Shown one piece after another: positions 30,016-39,135 of a stretch of 64,000 bases of DNA. The first letter of the stretch is position 1, and each line of letters begins with the position of its first letter. Below the pieces are notes generated by a model. The model searched no databases, had not been told where the DNA came from, and saw only the letters and a program-made list of their open reading frames with translations. Source of the stretch: Dehalococcoidia bacterium (lineage in GTDB: Bacteria > Chloroflexota > Dehalococcoidia > SpSt-223); contig BPIC01000001.1 of assembly GCA_026003895.1 (NCBI GenBank), positions 934,128-998,127 on the forward strand, given 5' to 3'. A program made the position numbers and the translations under genes.

Positions 30016-30218
30016 GAATCCGCCGGCGCGCGATTCTGCGCTGCCCGCTCTGCGGCGCCGAGCATCGTGAGACGATGCCGGCTGACTATTGCCAGATTGT
30101 CTATCGCTGTGCCGCCTGTGGCGCAACGCTCCGGCCTCGGCCGGGCGACTGCTGCGTCTACTGTTCCTACGCCGATAGCCTGTGTCCCCCGAAGCAACGC
30201 GAGCGTGCAGCAGGATGA
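30012..30218 (+). CDS. Small GDCCVYCSY zinc-ribbon protein
   Basis: 68 residues with ten cysteines. The first pair CPLCG and the second CAACG form a rubredoxin/zinc-ribbon-like knuckle. The C-terminal block GDCCVYCSYADSLCPPKQ matches the small GDCC-V-F/Y-CSYG-x-x-CPPxQ proteins found in many bacteria, often near metal or mercury genes. The function of that family is not established. The GTG at 30012 overlaps the stop of the first PPOX gene, and the second PPOX gene follows 28 nt later. Translational coupling to a flavin-type protein suggests a shared role. Confidence 0.8.
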   Translation: MRIRRRAILRCPLCGAEHRETMPADYCQIVYRCAACGATLRPRPGDCCVYCSYADSLCPPKQRERAAG

Positions 30219-30246
30219 GACCACCTGCCGCAAAGGATGGACGTGC

Positions 30247-30768
30247 ATGACCGCTAAAGCGCACCCGTGGCTCGCCAAGCCGTCGCCGAAGACGGCGCTG
30301 CCGCGTGAGCAGCTTGAAGCGCGCATCGAGCAATTGCTGGCGACCCAGAACATGTGCGTCGTTGCGACGCTGGGGCCGAACGGACCGGTCGCAAGCCCGG
30401 TTGAGTATTACAACGACGGGCTCACGATCTACTTCGTCTCGAATTCGGGAGCGCCCAAGCTGCGCAACATGGAGCGCGACCAGCGGATCTCGGTCGCCGT
30501 TTTTCAGCCGCTCATCGGTTGGACAAGCGCCCGCGGCTGCCAGCTCTTTGGCACGGCCCAGATCCTTCTGCCAGGAACGGCCGAGCACGCCGCCGGGATG
30601 GAGGTCTATGCGTGGCAAAAAGGCGCCGCCGACCTTGGCCGCGGGTTCGATCGTCCGCCGCAGCTTCCCCTCATCAAGCTGGTGCCCGACCGGATTGTCT
30701 ACACCGAGCACTATTTGCGAAAAGAGGGCTACGCGCCGCGCCAAACGTGGCGCCGTGGAGGCGAATAG
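30247..30768 (+). CDS. Pyridoxamine 5'-phosphate oxidase-family protein, copy 2
   Basis: 173 residues, clearly paralogous to copy 1. Both share AHPWL at the start, LPR-x-QLE-x-RIEQLLA-x-QNM, PVASPVEYY, the -GW-S-RGCQ-FG- segment, HAAGMEVY-WQ, and the terminal RIVYTE-x-x-LRK-GYA-x-QTWR. The fold is the FMN-binding split barrel. The ATG at 30247 is the family start; the frame continues upstream in Cys-rich sequence that belongs to the zinc-ribbon gene's other frame. Spacing to the first methyltransferase is 57 nt. Confidence 0.85.
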   Translation: MTAKAHPWLAKPSPKTALPREQLEARIEQLLATQNMCVVATLGPNGPVASPVEYYNDGLTIYFVSNSGAPKLRNMERDQRISVAVFQPLIGWTSARGCQLFGTAQILLPGTAEHAAGMEVYAWQKGAADLGRGFDRPPQLPLIKLVPDRIVYTEHYLRKEGYAPRQTWRRGGE

Positions 30769-30825
30769 CGACGATTAAAGCGTCGGCAGTGGTAGGATGT
30801 TGCTCGTTACTCTGGGAGGCGCGAT

Positions 30826-31899
30826 ATGACCCGCCCGCAAATTGGCACAAATCCCCCGCTGGCCCAACTCGAGACCGAGACGTACGTCGATTTCGTCGAA
30901 GGGCTGTTCGGGTTCATTGGCAAGCTTGAGCCGGCGCTTCGGGAGGGAGCGGAGCGGGCGCTTGCCGACTTCCGCGCCGTCACCGGCCGCGACCCGGCCG
31001 ACGTTGACGAAGCGCGCGCTGTCCTCGGTCGTGTCCCGGTGGTCGCCGCTCGTCACCGGATCCGCCACGCCATTCAGGATATGAACCACGATGCGATTCT
31101 GGCGGACCTGCGGAGCCGGGAGGCGGAGCTCCTTGCCGAGCTGGACCGCTACGACCGACGAGGCCCGGGCAGCGTTCAGTATGACCTCAACTGGGTGCCA
31201 CCGGCCTATGCCTCACGCGAGATCCACCGGATGCCGGGCGGCTACGTCACCGACCCGCTTGCAGGGTATCTCTATCACTACAGCACGAAGTCGTTCTTTG
31301 GCGGGCGCAACGACCACGACGAAATTCACACGCGGAGCGTCGAAAAACTGCCGGTCCCGACGGATGGCCACGTACGCCGCATTCTCGACCTCGGCTGTTC
31401 AGCAGGCCAGAGCGCCACTGCCTTGAAGCAACGCTTCCCCGATGCCGAAGTGTGGGGGATCGACGTGGGTGCGCCAATGGTGCGCTACGCCCACAAGCGG
31501 GCGGTCGATATGGGCCTCGAGGTCCATTTCAAGCAGGGCCTCGCCGAGGCGACCGGATTCCCCGATGCCTCGTTCGACATCGTCCACGCCTTCATCTTGT
31601 TTCACGAACTGCCGATGGAGATTGCCGAACAGGTTGTGGCAGAGGCGGCGCGGATCTTGCGCCCGGGCGGGCTCTTCCTCGTGACCGACTTCCAGACGCG
31701 CAACGTGCCGCGCGGCGACGGCCGCGGGACGGGGATCCTCGGTGAAGTGCTCGGCCGTATCGACCAGCTCCACAACGAAGAGCCGTACCGCTGGGACTTT
31801 ACCCACTCGGATTTTGAGGGGCTGCTTGGGAGATACTTTTCCAAGGTCGAGGTGCGCACCGAAGGCTATGGAATGCCGCTTCGGATCGCCACCCGCTAA
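30826..31899 (+). CDS. SAM-dependent methyltransferase, copy 1
   Basis: 357 residues. The class I methyltransferase domain is C-terminal, with motif I ILDLGCSAGQSATAL near 187, VWGIDVGAPMVRYAHKRA (acidic end of strand two), FDIVHAFILFHELP and ARILRPGGLFLVTDF. The first 170 residues form a separate domain beginning RPQIGTNPPLAQLETETYVDFVEGLFGF that I do not recognise; it is shared only with copy 2 here. Substrate unknown; the methyltransferase half resembles UbiE/menaquinone-type enzymes only in general motifs. The ATG at 30826 follows GGGAGG. Copy 2 starts 47 nt downstream. Confidence 0.85.
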   Translation: MTRPQIGTNPPLAQLETETYVDFVEGLFGFIGKLEPALREGAERALADFRAVTGRDPADVDEARAVLGRVPVVAARHRIRHAIQDMNHDAILADLRSREAELLAELDRYDRRGPGSVQYDLNWVPPAYASREIHRMPGGYVTDPLAGYLYHYSTKSFFGGRNDHDEIHTRSVEKLPVPTDGHVRRILDLGCSAGQSATALKQRFPDAEVWGIDVGAPMVRYAHKRAVDMGLEVHFKQGLAEATGFPDASFDIVHAFILFHELPMEIAEQVVAEAARILRPGGLFLVTDFQTRNVPRGDGRGTGILGEVLGRIDQLHNEEPYRWDFTHSDFEGLLGRYFSKVEVRTEGYGMPLRIATR

Positions 31900-31946
31900 A
31901 CCGCGCCTGCGGGTACGATCAGCGGGCACGGGAGGAGAGGATCGTC

Positions 31947-33014
31947 ATGGTTCGTCCGCAAATTGGCACCAATCCCGCGTTTACCGAGCTCGACACCGAG
32001 CTATATCTCGATTTCGTTCAGGGGCTGTTCGGCCTCGTGAGCAAGCTCGATTCAGCTGCCCGACCATTGGTCGAGGCGGAATACACGGCCTTCCGTGAAC
32101 GTGAAGGGCGCCCGATCCAAACGGTCGACGAGGCGCATGAGCGGTTTGGGAAATTGCCCATCGTCGCCGCGCGTCACCGCATCCGCCACGCGATCCAGAC
32201 GATGAACCATACCGCCGTTCGCACTGACCTCGAGCGCCGCCGCGCCGAGTTGCTCGCCGCGCTCGACCGCGCCGAGACCATGGGACCGGGAACGTTGCAA
32301 TACGACCCGAACTGGAAGATCCCGGAGTATGCGACCCGCGAGATTCATCGGCTGCGCGGTGGCTATGTCACCGACCCGCTCGCGGGCTACTTCTATCATG
32401 CCAATACCCGCCAGTTCTATGGCGGGAGCAACGACTACGACGAGATGCATCAGGCGCAGGTCGACAAGCTGCCGATCCCCGCAGATGGTCAGGTGCGCCG
32501 AATCCTCGAGATGGGATGCGCCTCCGGTCAGAGCGCGACGGCCCTCAAGCGGCGCTTTCCGAATGCTGAGGTGTGGGCAATCGACGTCGGCATCCCGATG
32601 CTGCGCTACGCCCATATGCGTGCGGTTGAGCTTGGCCTCGAGGTGCACTTCAAGCAGGCGCTGGCCGAAGACACCGGCTTTCCGCCCGCCTCGTTCGATC
32701 TCGTCTACGCCTATATCTTGTTCCATGAGTTGCCGCTCGACATTGCGGAACGCGTGTGCGCTGAGGCGGCACGGATCTTGCGCCCGGGCGGGCTCTTCCT
32801 TGTACTCGACTTCCCGACCGCTGACACGCCCATGGGCCGCTCCCGCGGCATCTACGGAGAGATCCTCGGCGACATCGATCGCCGCCACAATGAGGAGCCC
32901 TACCGCGAGGACTTCACGCATTCCGACTTCGGCGCGATGCTGCGCCGTCACTTCCCGAAGGTCGAGGTGATCAACGAGGGCTTCGGGCTGCCGCTGCGCG
33001 TCGCCACCCGATAA
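31947..33014 (+). CDS. SAM-dependent methyltransferase, copy 2
   Basis: 355 residues, a tandem paralogue of copy 1 over its full length. It has the same N-terminal domain (RPQIGTNPAFTELDTELYLDFVQGLFGLV), ARHRIRHAIQTMNH, EIHRLRGGYVTDPLAGYFYH and a SAM site ILEMGCASGQSATALKRRFP. The LYHY/FYH region between the domains and the terminal RVATR/RIATR are also shared. The ATG at 31947 follows GGAGAGG. A short hairpin without a U-tract follows at 33119-33141. Divergence between the copies is moderate, so the substrates may differ. Confidence 0.85.
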   Translation: MVRPQIGTNPAFTELDTELYLDFVQGLFGLVSKLDSAARPLVEAEYTAFREREGRPIQTVDEAHERFGKLPIVAARHRIRHAIQTMNHTAVRTDLERRRAELLAALDRAETMGPGTLQYDPNWKIPEYATREIHRLRGGYVTDPLAGYFYHANTRQFYGGSNDYDEMHQAQVDKLPIPADGQVRRILEMGCASGQSATALKRRFPNAEVWAIDVGIPMLRYAHMRAVELGLEVHFKQALAEDTGFPPASFDLVYAYILFHELPLDIAERVCAEAARILRPGGLFLVLDFPTADTPMGRSRGIYGEILGDIDRRHNEEPYREDFTHSDFGAMLRRHFPKVEVINEGFGLPLRVATR

Positions 33015-33118
33015 GCGCCGCCGCGGGTGCGCTCGACAGTCACGGCCGTGCAGGTGATCGACCTTGCGTCGGGCCAGCCCGCGAATCTCACCACCTTGGG
33101 CGTCCCGTGGCCCGTGCC

Positions 33119-33141
33119 GCCGTCCCGCGCCGAGGGACGGC
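33119..33141. repeat. Inverted repeat between convergent genes
   Basis: GCCGTCCC and GGGACGGC form a perfect 8-bp stem with a 7-base loop, between methyltransferase copy 2 and the convergent YbjN-like gene. There is no U-tract on either strand, so termination function is uncertain. Confidence 0.35.
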
Positions 33142-33170
33142 ACGGTGCGGCGCTCGGCTGTGCCTCGGCG

Positions 33171-33644
33171 TCAGGCCTCCCCTCCGGTTCCATCGCGACC
33201 GATCTCCGGCTCGGCGGCTTCGGTTTCGCTTAACTGCCGTGCGGCGATACGGAAACCGGCTTCGAGGGCTTCCACCTGGCGCACCACCGTCTCGCAGGTG
33301 GCGACGAATTCGTCGGTCGTCAGCAGCGCTGGCGGCAGGTTATGCATATAGGAGATCACGGCTTGGCCATTCACGGTCTCGATGCACCAAAATCCGCGCT
33401 GGTTTTGGGCGTTGCGTTCAAGGAGAAAGGCGAGCAGCGGCGCAGGAAGTTCTTGGGCGGACGATTCGCGTAGTGCGCTTTGGCACGAAAACTCCCAAAC
33501 GTCTGCCATGTCGATCACGATCAGCGTCTGGGTACTTTCGCCGATGCCAAATTGAATGATCGCCCGCTGGTCGTTCAGATCTTGGATCGCGATGCCAGCG
33601 TCGTCGGCCAGGGCCTGAATTCGCTCGCGAAAGCCGTCCGCCAT
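33171..33644 (-). CDS. YbjN/CesT-like domain protein of unknown function
   Basis: 157 residues, acidic, no signal peptide or membrane helix. The pattern is a helix FRERIQALADDAGIAIQDL, two strands RAIIQFGIGESTQTLIVIDMADVWEF, a helix LPAPLLAFLLERNAQNQRGFWCIE, then VISYMHNLPPALLTTDEFVATCETVVRQVEALEAGF. This matches the type III chaperone-like (YbjN) fold in order, a common domain of small bacterial regulators or chaperones. The assignment is from fold pattern only. The ATG at 33644 has AGGAGGTG upstream. It is divergent from exonuclease III. Confidence 0.65.
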   Translation of the reverse strand: MADGFRERIQALADDAGIAIQDLNDQRAIIQFGIGESTQTLIVIDMADVWEFSCQSALRESSAQELPAPLLAFLLERNAQNQRGFWCIETVNGQAVISYMHNLPPALLTTDEFVATCETVVRQVEALEAGFRIAARQLSETEAAEPEIGRDGTGGEA

Positions 33645-33778
33645 GGGGCACCTCCTCGTCCGGGCGACTGCCCGCGCAGATTGTGCCGAATTGGAGCGCG
33701 AATGTCGTCACCTAATCGGCTGGCATCTCGTCAGCGAACGCGCTAGGCTGCGAACGCAGATCGTCGCGAGGGTGCCGA

Positions 33779-34552
33779 GTGACCGAGCTTCGTCTTGTCT
33801 CTTGGAACGTGAATGGAATCCGCGCTGCAGAGCGCAAGGGCTTTCTCGACTGGCTGAGCGGCTGCGAGGCGGACATCGTGGCGGTCCAAGAGACCAAGGC
33901 GCACCCGGATCAGCTCTCGCCGGCGCTGATCAACCCGCCGGGCTACTTCTCGGCGTGGGTTGCCGCCGAAAAAAAGGGCTACAGCGGCGTGGCAACGTAT
34001 TCCCGCGAGCTCCCAAAGCAGATTCGCGCTGGCCTCGGCGACCCGCGCTTCGACGGTGAGGGACGGGTGCTGGTGACCGAGTTCGAGCCGTTGACGTTGT
34101 TCAACATCTACTTCCCGAACGGCGGCCGGGGACCCGAATGGGTGCAGCACAAGCTCGCCTTTTACGATCGCTTTCTCGAGGTGATCGCGCCGTACCTCGC
34201 CGAGGGCCGGCCACTGGTCGTCACCGGCGATGTGAACACGGCCTTCGCGGAGATCGACCTCGCGCGACCGAAAGAGAACAGCAAGACAAGCGGCTTTCTG
34301 CCCGAAGAGCGGCAGGCGTTGGCGAGATTTTTCGAGGCCGGGCTGATCGATACATTCCGCCACCTTCGCCCGCACGAGGTGAAGTATTCCTGGTGGGACA
34401 TGCGTTCCTTCGCCCGTCAGAAAGGCCTAGGCTGGCGCATCGATTACTTCTTCGTCTCGCCGGTACTGCGCGATTGCATCGTGGACGCCGACATCCACTG
34501 CGAGGTGGAAGGAAGCGACCACGCCCCCGTGAGCCTCACCCTTCGCCTTTAA
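33779..34552 (+). CDS. xth: Exodeoxyribonuclease III (AP endonuclease)
   Basis: 257 residues. It cuts DNA at abasic sites and removes 3'-blocking groups. Motifs in order: [11 protein letters not shown] with the metal-site Asn, VAVQETKA with the metal-binding Glu, [16 protein letters not shown] with the Asp/Asn pair, RIDYFFVS and the final GSDHAPVSL with the catalytic His. The GTG at 33779 follows GAGGG. Length is normal. lepA follows 94 nt downstream on the same strand. Confidence 0.94.
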   Translation: MTELRLVSWNVNGIRAAERKGFLDWLSGCEADIVAVQETKAHPDQLSPALINPPGYFSAWVAAEKKGYSGVATYSRELPKQIRAGLGDPRFDGEGRVLVTEFEPLTLFNIYFPNGGRGPEWVQHKLAFYDRFLEVIAPYLAEGRPLVVTGDVNTAFAEIDLARPKENSKTSGFLPEERQALARFFEAGLIDTFRHLRPHEVKYSWWDMRSFARQKGLGWRIDYFFVSPVLRDCIVDADIHCEVEGSDHAPVSLTLRL

Positions 34553-34646
34553 CGCCGACAAGGTCGTGTACACTTCAAGCGAGCATTCTCCGCACGCGAC
34601 GTGTTCCCTTGGCGGCTCGCCGGGGTACCGTGCGGCCCGGGCCGGC

Positions 34647-36476
34647 ATGGATCAGCGATACATCCGCAACTTCTGCATCATTGCGCATATTGATCACGGA
34701 AAATCGACGCTCGCCGATCGGCTGCTCGAATATACGGGCACGATCAGCCAACGGGAGATGGAAGACCAAGTGCTCGACTCGATGGACCTCGAGCGCGAGC
34801 GTGGCATCACCATCAAGCTTCATCCCTTGCGGATGTACTACACCGCAAGCGATGGGATCGAATACGAGCTGAACCTGATCGACACGCCGGGGCACGTCGA
34901 CTTCACGTACGAAGTCTCACGCTCGCTCGCCGCTGCCGAAGGGGCGATCCTCGTCGTCGACGCGAGCCAAGGGATTCAGGCGCAAACGCTCTCCAACGTC
35001 TACCTCGCACTGGAAAACGACCTTCACCTGATCGCGGTCATCAACAAGATCGATCTGCCAAACGCCGATCCCGAGAAGGTCATCCATGAAATCGAAGACG
35101 TGATCGGCATCGGTCGCGAGGACATCATCTTGGCCAGCGCCAAAGAGGGCCGAGGCACTCGGGAGATCCTCGAGGCGATCGTCCGTGAGATCCCGCCGCC
35201 TTCTGGGAAGCCGGATGCGCCAACGCGCGCGCTGATCTTCGACTCGAAATACGACCCCTACAAGGGAGTCATCGCCTACGTCCGCGTCGTCGACGGTGTG
35301 TTGGAGCGCGGCCGGCGCCTGCTGTTGATGTCGAACGAGAAGGAGATGGAACCCGTCGAAGTAGGGATTTTCCGCCCCGGTATGACGCCGGTCGAGCGGC
35401 TGGAAGCCGGCGAATCGGGGTATGTCGCCACCGGTTTGAAACAGGTGCGCGATTGCCGGGTTGGCGACACCATCACGCTCGCTGATCAGCCGGCCGCGGA
35501 ACCGTTGCCGGGCTATCAACCCGCCAAGCCGATGGTGTTTGCCGGCATCTACCCGGTCGAGGGGTCGGATTACCCGCTGCTCCGCGACGCGCTCGACAAA
35601 CTCAAGCTGAATGACGCTGCCCTCGTCTACGAGCCAGAGACGTCCGCCGCGCTTGGCTTTGGCTTTCGCTGTGGGTTCCTCGGTCTTCTCCACATGGAGA
35701 TTATTCAGGAGCGTCTCGAGCGCGAGTACGGTCTCCAACTTCTCGCCACCGCACCGAGCGTCGAGTATCACGTCACGAAAACGAATGGTGAAGTCCTTAT
35801 CGTCGATAACCCGGCGGACCTGCCGCATGGATCGGTCATTCAGGATATCGCTGAGCCGTGGATGACGATCACGGTGATTGTCCCCTCGCGTTACATCGGC
35901 CAGATTATGGAACTCGTCACATCGCGGCGCGGCGAGTTCATCAAGATGGAATATCTCGAGGCGACCGGCCGCACCGACAGCGCCGCCGGCGATCAGCGCG
36001 TGCTGCTGCAATATGACATCCCGCTCAGTGAGATTCTGATCGACTTCTACGACCAGCTGAAATCGCGCACCCAAGGCTATGCCTCGCTCGACTACACCTT
36101 CAAAGAGTACCGATCGGGCCGGCTGGTCAAACTCGATATTCTCGTCAATAACCAACCAGTCGACGCGCTCTCGCTGATTGTCGACGCAAATTCTGCCTAT
36201 GAACACGGGAAGCAGCTGGTCGAGAAGCTGCGCGGACTGATTCCGCGCCAGATGTTCGATGTGCCGATTCAGGCGGCTATCGGCAGCCGCGTCATCTCAC
36301 GCGAGACCGTACGTGCGCTACGCAAGAACGTGCTCGACAAATGCTATGGCGGGGACGTCACCCGCAAACGCAAGTTGCTCGAGAAGCAGGCCGCTGGCAA
36401 GAAGCGAATGAAGCGCATCGGCCAGGTCGAGATCCCGCAAGAGGCGTTTTTGGCCGTTCTCCAAATCGGCCGCTAG
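34647..36476 (+). CDS. lepA: Elongation factor 4 (LepA) GTPase
   Basis: 609 residues. LepA is a ribosome-associated GTPase related to EF-G. G motifs: AHIDHGKST (G1), ERERGITI (G2), DTPGHVDF (G3), [10 protein letters not shown] (G4) and SAK (G5). The EF4-specific C-terminal domain is intact, ending [15 protein letters not shown] with [23 protein letters not shown] before it. The ATG at 34647 begins [20 protein letters not shown], the family start; the frame extends to 34566 but that part is not conserved. Its stop overlaps the stop of a convergent, broken reductase gene. Confidence 0.96.
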   Translation: MDQRYIRNFCIIAHIDHGKSTLADRLLEYTGTISQREMEDQVLDSMDLERERGITIKLHPLRMYYTASDGIEYELNLIDTPGHVDFTYEVSRSLAAAEGAILVVDASQGIQAQTLSNVYLALENDLHLIAVINKIDLPNADPEKVIHEIEDVIGIGREDIILASAKEGRGTREILEAIVREIPPPSGKPDAPTRALIFDSKYDPYKGVIAYVRVVDGVLERGRRLLLMSNEKEMEPVEVGIFRPGMTPVERLEAGESGYVATGLKQVRDCRVGDTITLADQPAAEPLPGYQPAKPMVFAGIYPVEGSDYPLLRDALDKLKLNDAALVYEPETSAALGFGFRCGFLGLLHMEIIQERLEREYGLQLLATAPSVEYHVTKTNGEVLIVDNPADLPHGSVIQDIAEPWMTITVIVPSRYIGQIMELVTSRRGEFIKMEYLEATGRTDSAAGDQRVLLQYDIPLSEILIDFYDQLKSRTQGYASLDYTFKEYRSGRLVKLDILVNNQPVDALSLIVDANSAYEHGKQLVEKLRGLIPRQMFDVPIQAAIGSRVISRETVRALRKNVLDKCYGGDVTRKRKLLEKQAAGKKRMKRIGQVEIPQEAFLAVLQIGR

Positions 36477-37091
36477 GCGGTCAACACTTTGAAGGCGGTG
36501 TGTCGGCCAAAACCCCTGCCGAATGGCGAGCTGAAACCCAGAGCGAACCGACGGCGTCGACGAGGGGTGCTTGGTCGAGGCCTCCCACTCGAATCGGCCG
36601 CAGGCCCGACATCGCCAATCAATCGCTCAGCGACCTCCCGCGCCGCGTCGGCGCTGCAATAGAACAAGTCCCGCCGGCACACCGCCGAACTCCGGCTCCT
36701 CAAAATTCTCCCACCCCAGCGAATTGAACGCCCGTACGAGGAGGGCGCCCGGCGCGGCCTCGCCGAATCGTCGCGAGCTGGTTAGCCACTGGCTCGCCGA
36801 AGCGATTGGTCGCGTCGATGACGATTTTGGCCGTCCAGCTGGCTGCGATGCTCGAAACACCAGGTCGGGGACGGCGGTTCCTAGGCACGGCGATCAAGAC
36901 GACCTCGCCATAGGCCAGCGCCTCGCGAACGAAGGCGGCCTGCGCCGCCATCCCGGCGGCGAGTAACGCCTCTCGCGTCTTGGTGCTTGCCGGTTCTCGC
37001 GTGCCGAAGACGATATGGTGTCCGGCCTTGGACCATTTCGCGCCGAGCGGTCTTGCCGATGATGCCATTGCCAAGGAATCGCGATCTCCAT
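36473..37091 (-). pseudogene. NADPH:F420 reductase-like gene, broken by many frameshifts
   Basis: Conceptual translation switches frame at least six times. In order I read [104 protein letters not shown] and [12 protein letters not shown]. These pieces follow the order of the NAD(P)-binding, F420-dependent NADP reductase-like family (Rossmann motif G-N-G-x-I-G, AFNSLGWE, DLFYC). An intact protein would have about 205 residues. Either this is a decaying gene or, as for ftsH, a patch of poor sequence; the conserved residues between shifts favour error. Confidence 0.7.
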
Positions 37092-37172
37092 CGTTGCTCC
37101 CATCGCTAACGTGCGAGGCACAGCGTACCCGGTCTCCGCCAACGTCGGCGTCCCCAATACTCCGCCGCGGAT

Positions 37173-38102
37173 ATGATCGGCATGGTGACCACTGACTCCG
37201 CCACGTCGTATCTGCTGTTCGTCCAGCATGGCTGGGCGGATCGCGCGTCTTCGCTGCGGACGCTCGCTCGGGGGCTCGCTACGCCGAGGACGCGGGTCAT
37301 CACCCCAAACTTGGGCTTCCTTCAAACGTGGATTCGGATGGACACGCTCGTCGACCGGGTAGAGCGGGAAGCGGAGCAAGCGCTTCGAGCATGTCCTGAG
37401 GCGCGAATTCGCGTGGTCGGCCATTCGATGGGCGGGCTCATCTGGCTTGAGGTGCTCGACCGTCACCCGGAGTGGTGGACCCGCGTCGACGGGGTTGTGC
37501 TCATCGGCTCGCCGATCGGCGGGGCCGACCTTGCGCACCTCGCCGACCCCCTTGACCTCGCGATCGGCCGCGATCTGAAGGTTGACCGGCGGCCCCTTGC
37601 CGCCCGGCTCGCCACCCATCTCCGGCTGCTCTCGATCGCCGGGAAATCGGACTCCTCTGGCGATGGGCTCGTTCGTGTCGCCAGCGCCAAAGCGCCGGGC
37701 GTTCGCCTCGTGGTCGTGCCAGGCGTTCATCACCGGGGGCTGCGCCGGAGCCGGCTCGTCGTGCTCATCGCCCGCGAGTTCTTTCGCAACGGCGCGCCGA
37801 GCGTGCCGCCGCCGGAAGAACTGATCGGCCGGCTCCGCGCGCTCCCTGGAATGACTGATAGTAGAACAAGAACGGTCTTTCGGCCGCCGCTCGCCTTGAT
37901 GTTCCGAGACGGCACGACCCTGCTCGCCGGCCGGACCGTGCTCGGAATCGACGAGGTCGCGCTGGTTGCGCCCGACGATACGCCGCTCTACGCCGGGTAT
38001 GTGAGCTGGAGGTACGCTCCCCAGCTGCGCCACGGTCTGGCGGTGCTCCGCCGAGACTACGCTGACGCCCTGCTCTGGGCTTCGAAACGGATGGACTTAT
38101 GA
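37173..38102 (+). CDS. Alpha/beta-hydrolase (lipase-like)
   Basis: 309 residues. The fold begins with YLLFVQHGWADRASSLRTLARGL, the first strand and oxyanion loop. The nucleophile elbow is VVGHSMGGLIWLEVLD with Ser in G-H-S-M-G. An Asp in the SDSSGDGLVRVAS turn and a His in VPGVHHRGLRRS are candidate triad members. No signal peptide. Function beyond serine hydrolase cannot be given. It overlaps the next hydrolase gene by 4 nt (ATGATG), so the two are probably co-expressed. The start at 37173 is uncertain; ATG 37182 is equally possible. Confidence 0.83.
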   Translation: MIGMVTTDSATSYLLFVQHGWADRASSLRTLARGLATPRTRVITPNLGFLQTWIRMDTLVDRVEREAEQALRACPEARIRVVGHSMGGLIWLEVLDRHPEWWTRVDGVVLIGSPIGGADLAHLADPLDLAIGRDLKVDRRPLAARLATHLRLLSIAGKSDSSGDGLVRVASAKAPGVRLVVVPGVHHRGLRRSRLVVLIAREFFRNGAPSVPPPEELIGRLRALPGMTDSRTRTVFRPPLALMFRDGTTLLAGRTVLGIDEVALVAPDDTPLYAGYVSWRYAPQLRHGLAVLRRDYADALLWASKRMDL

Positions 38103-39100
38103 TGAATCGCGTCTGGACGGCACGCCGAATCGGTTACGGGGCAGCGGCTGCCCTAGCTGCGTTGGGGCTGGGCGCCGCTTGGCTGACCCGCGTTCGGACC
38201 GACGACCTGCAAAGCCGGCCAAACCCAGCCGGTGATTACGCCGGCGCGGTCGAGCGCTTCCGCGCCCTCGCTGCGCTCGATGGACCGGAGGTGAATGCGG
38301 TCTGCCGATCGACTCTTCTGACCCATGGGCGGCGAACCGCGCGCGCCATCGTCCTCGTGCACGGCATTACCAACTGCCCCGCCCAGTTCGAGCCGTTCGG
38401 CCGGCTCCTGTTTGAGCGCGGCTACAACGTACTGCTGCCGCGCATGCCGAAGAATGGCTACGCCGATCGGATGACGAACGCGCTTTCCGAGCTGACAGCC
38501 GAGCAGCTGCGCGACTTCGCCGACCGAATCGCCGACATCGTCGTCGGTCTCGGTGAGCAGACCATCATCGCGGGTTTATCGGCCGGCGGCGTGATCGCCG
38601 CGTGGGTGACGCAGTTCCGGCCGGACATCGGGCGCACGGTGCTGATTGCGCCGTCGCTCGGACTCGGTCGTTATCGCTCCGGTGTCCAGTTTCTCCTCGC
38701 CGGCGCTCTGCTCCGGGGACCGAATATCCAGACGCAGCGCTTTCGCCCCTTCGAGGATGGACCTCCCTACAGTTATTACGGCTATTCGACCCGGGCGCTC
38801 GGCGAGGTGCTGCGCCTTGGCCTCGCGACCGCCCGGGCGGCACTCCAGCGGCCGCCGGCGGTTCAGGATGTGGTCGTGGTTACCAACGGCAACGACGCGG
38901 CCGTCAATAACAACATTACCCGTCAGCTCGTCTCGCTCTGGCAGTCGAAAGGGTTGCAGCGCGTGACCTCGTTCGACTTCCCGCGCAGCGCCGGACTGGT
39001 GCATGACCTGATCGACATTCATCAACGTCTCCAACGGACTAACCTGGTCTACCCGACACTCCTCGACCTTATCGACCGCGAACCGCCTGCCGGCGCCTGA
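38099..39100 (+). CDS. Membrane-anchored or exported alpha/beta-hydrolase
   Basis: 333 residues. A basic start and one helix, about residues 12-30 (YGAAAALAALGLGAAWL), make an uncleaved anchor or signal peptide. The hydrolase domain has AIVLVHGITNCPAQFEPFG, the nucleophile elbow IAGLSAGGVIAAWVTQ (G-L-S-A-G-G), VVVTNGNDAAVNN with an acidic residue and SAGLVHDLIDIHQ with the His. The fold resembles carboxylesterases and BAAT-like enzymes. The catalytic domain would sit outside the membrane. It overlaps the preceding hydrolase. Confidence 0.82.
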   Translation: MMNRVWTARRIGYGAAAALAALGLGAAWLTRVRTDDLQSRPNPAGDYAGAVERFRALAALDGPEVNAVCRSTLLTHGRRTARAIVLVHGITNCPAQFEPFGRLLFERGYNVLLPRMPKNGYADRMTNALSELTAEQLRDFADRIADIVVGLGEQTIIAGLSAGGVIAAWVTQFRPDIGRTVLIAPSLGLGRYRSGVQFLLAGALLRGPNIQTQRFRPFEDGPPYSYYGYSTRALGEVLRLGLATARAALQRPPAVQDVVVVTNGNDAAVNNNITRQLVSLWQSKGLQRVTSFDFPRSAGLVHDLIDIHQRLQRTNLVYPTLLDLIDREPPAGA

Positions 39101-39135
39101 GGGTATACCTACTTCCCTTTTCTTGGAGGACGGCG

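Noticed and set aside
34917-36206. 429-codon minus-strand open frame inside lepA
   Set aside because: Shadow of lepA, which has all GTPase motifs on the plus strand.
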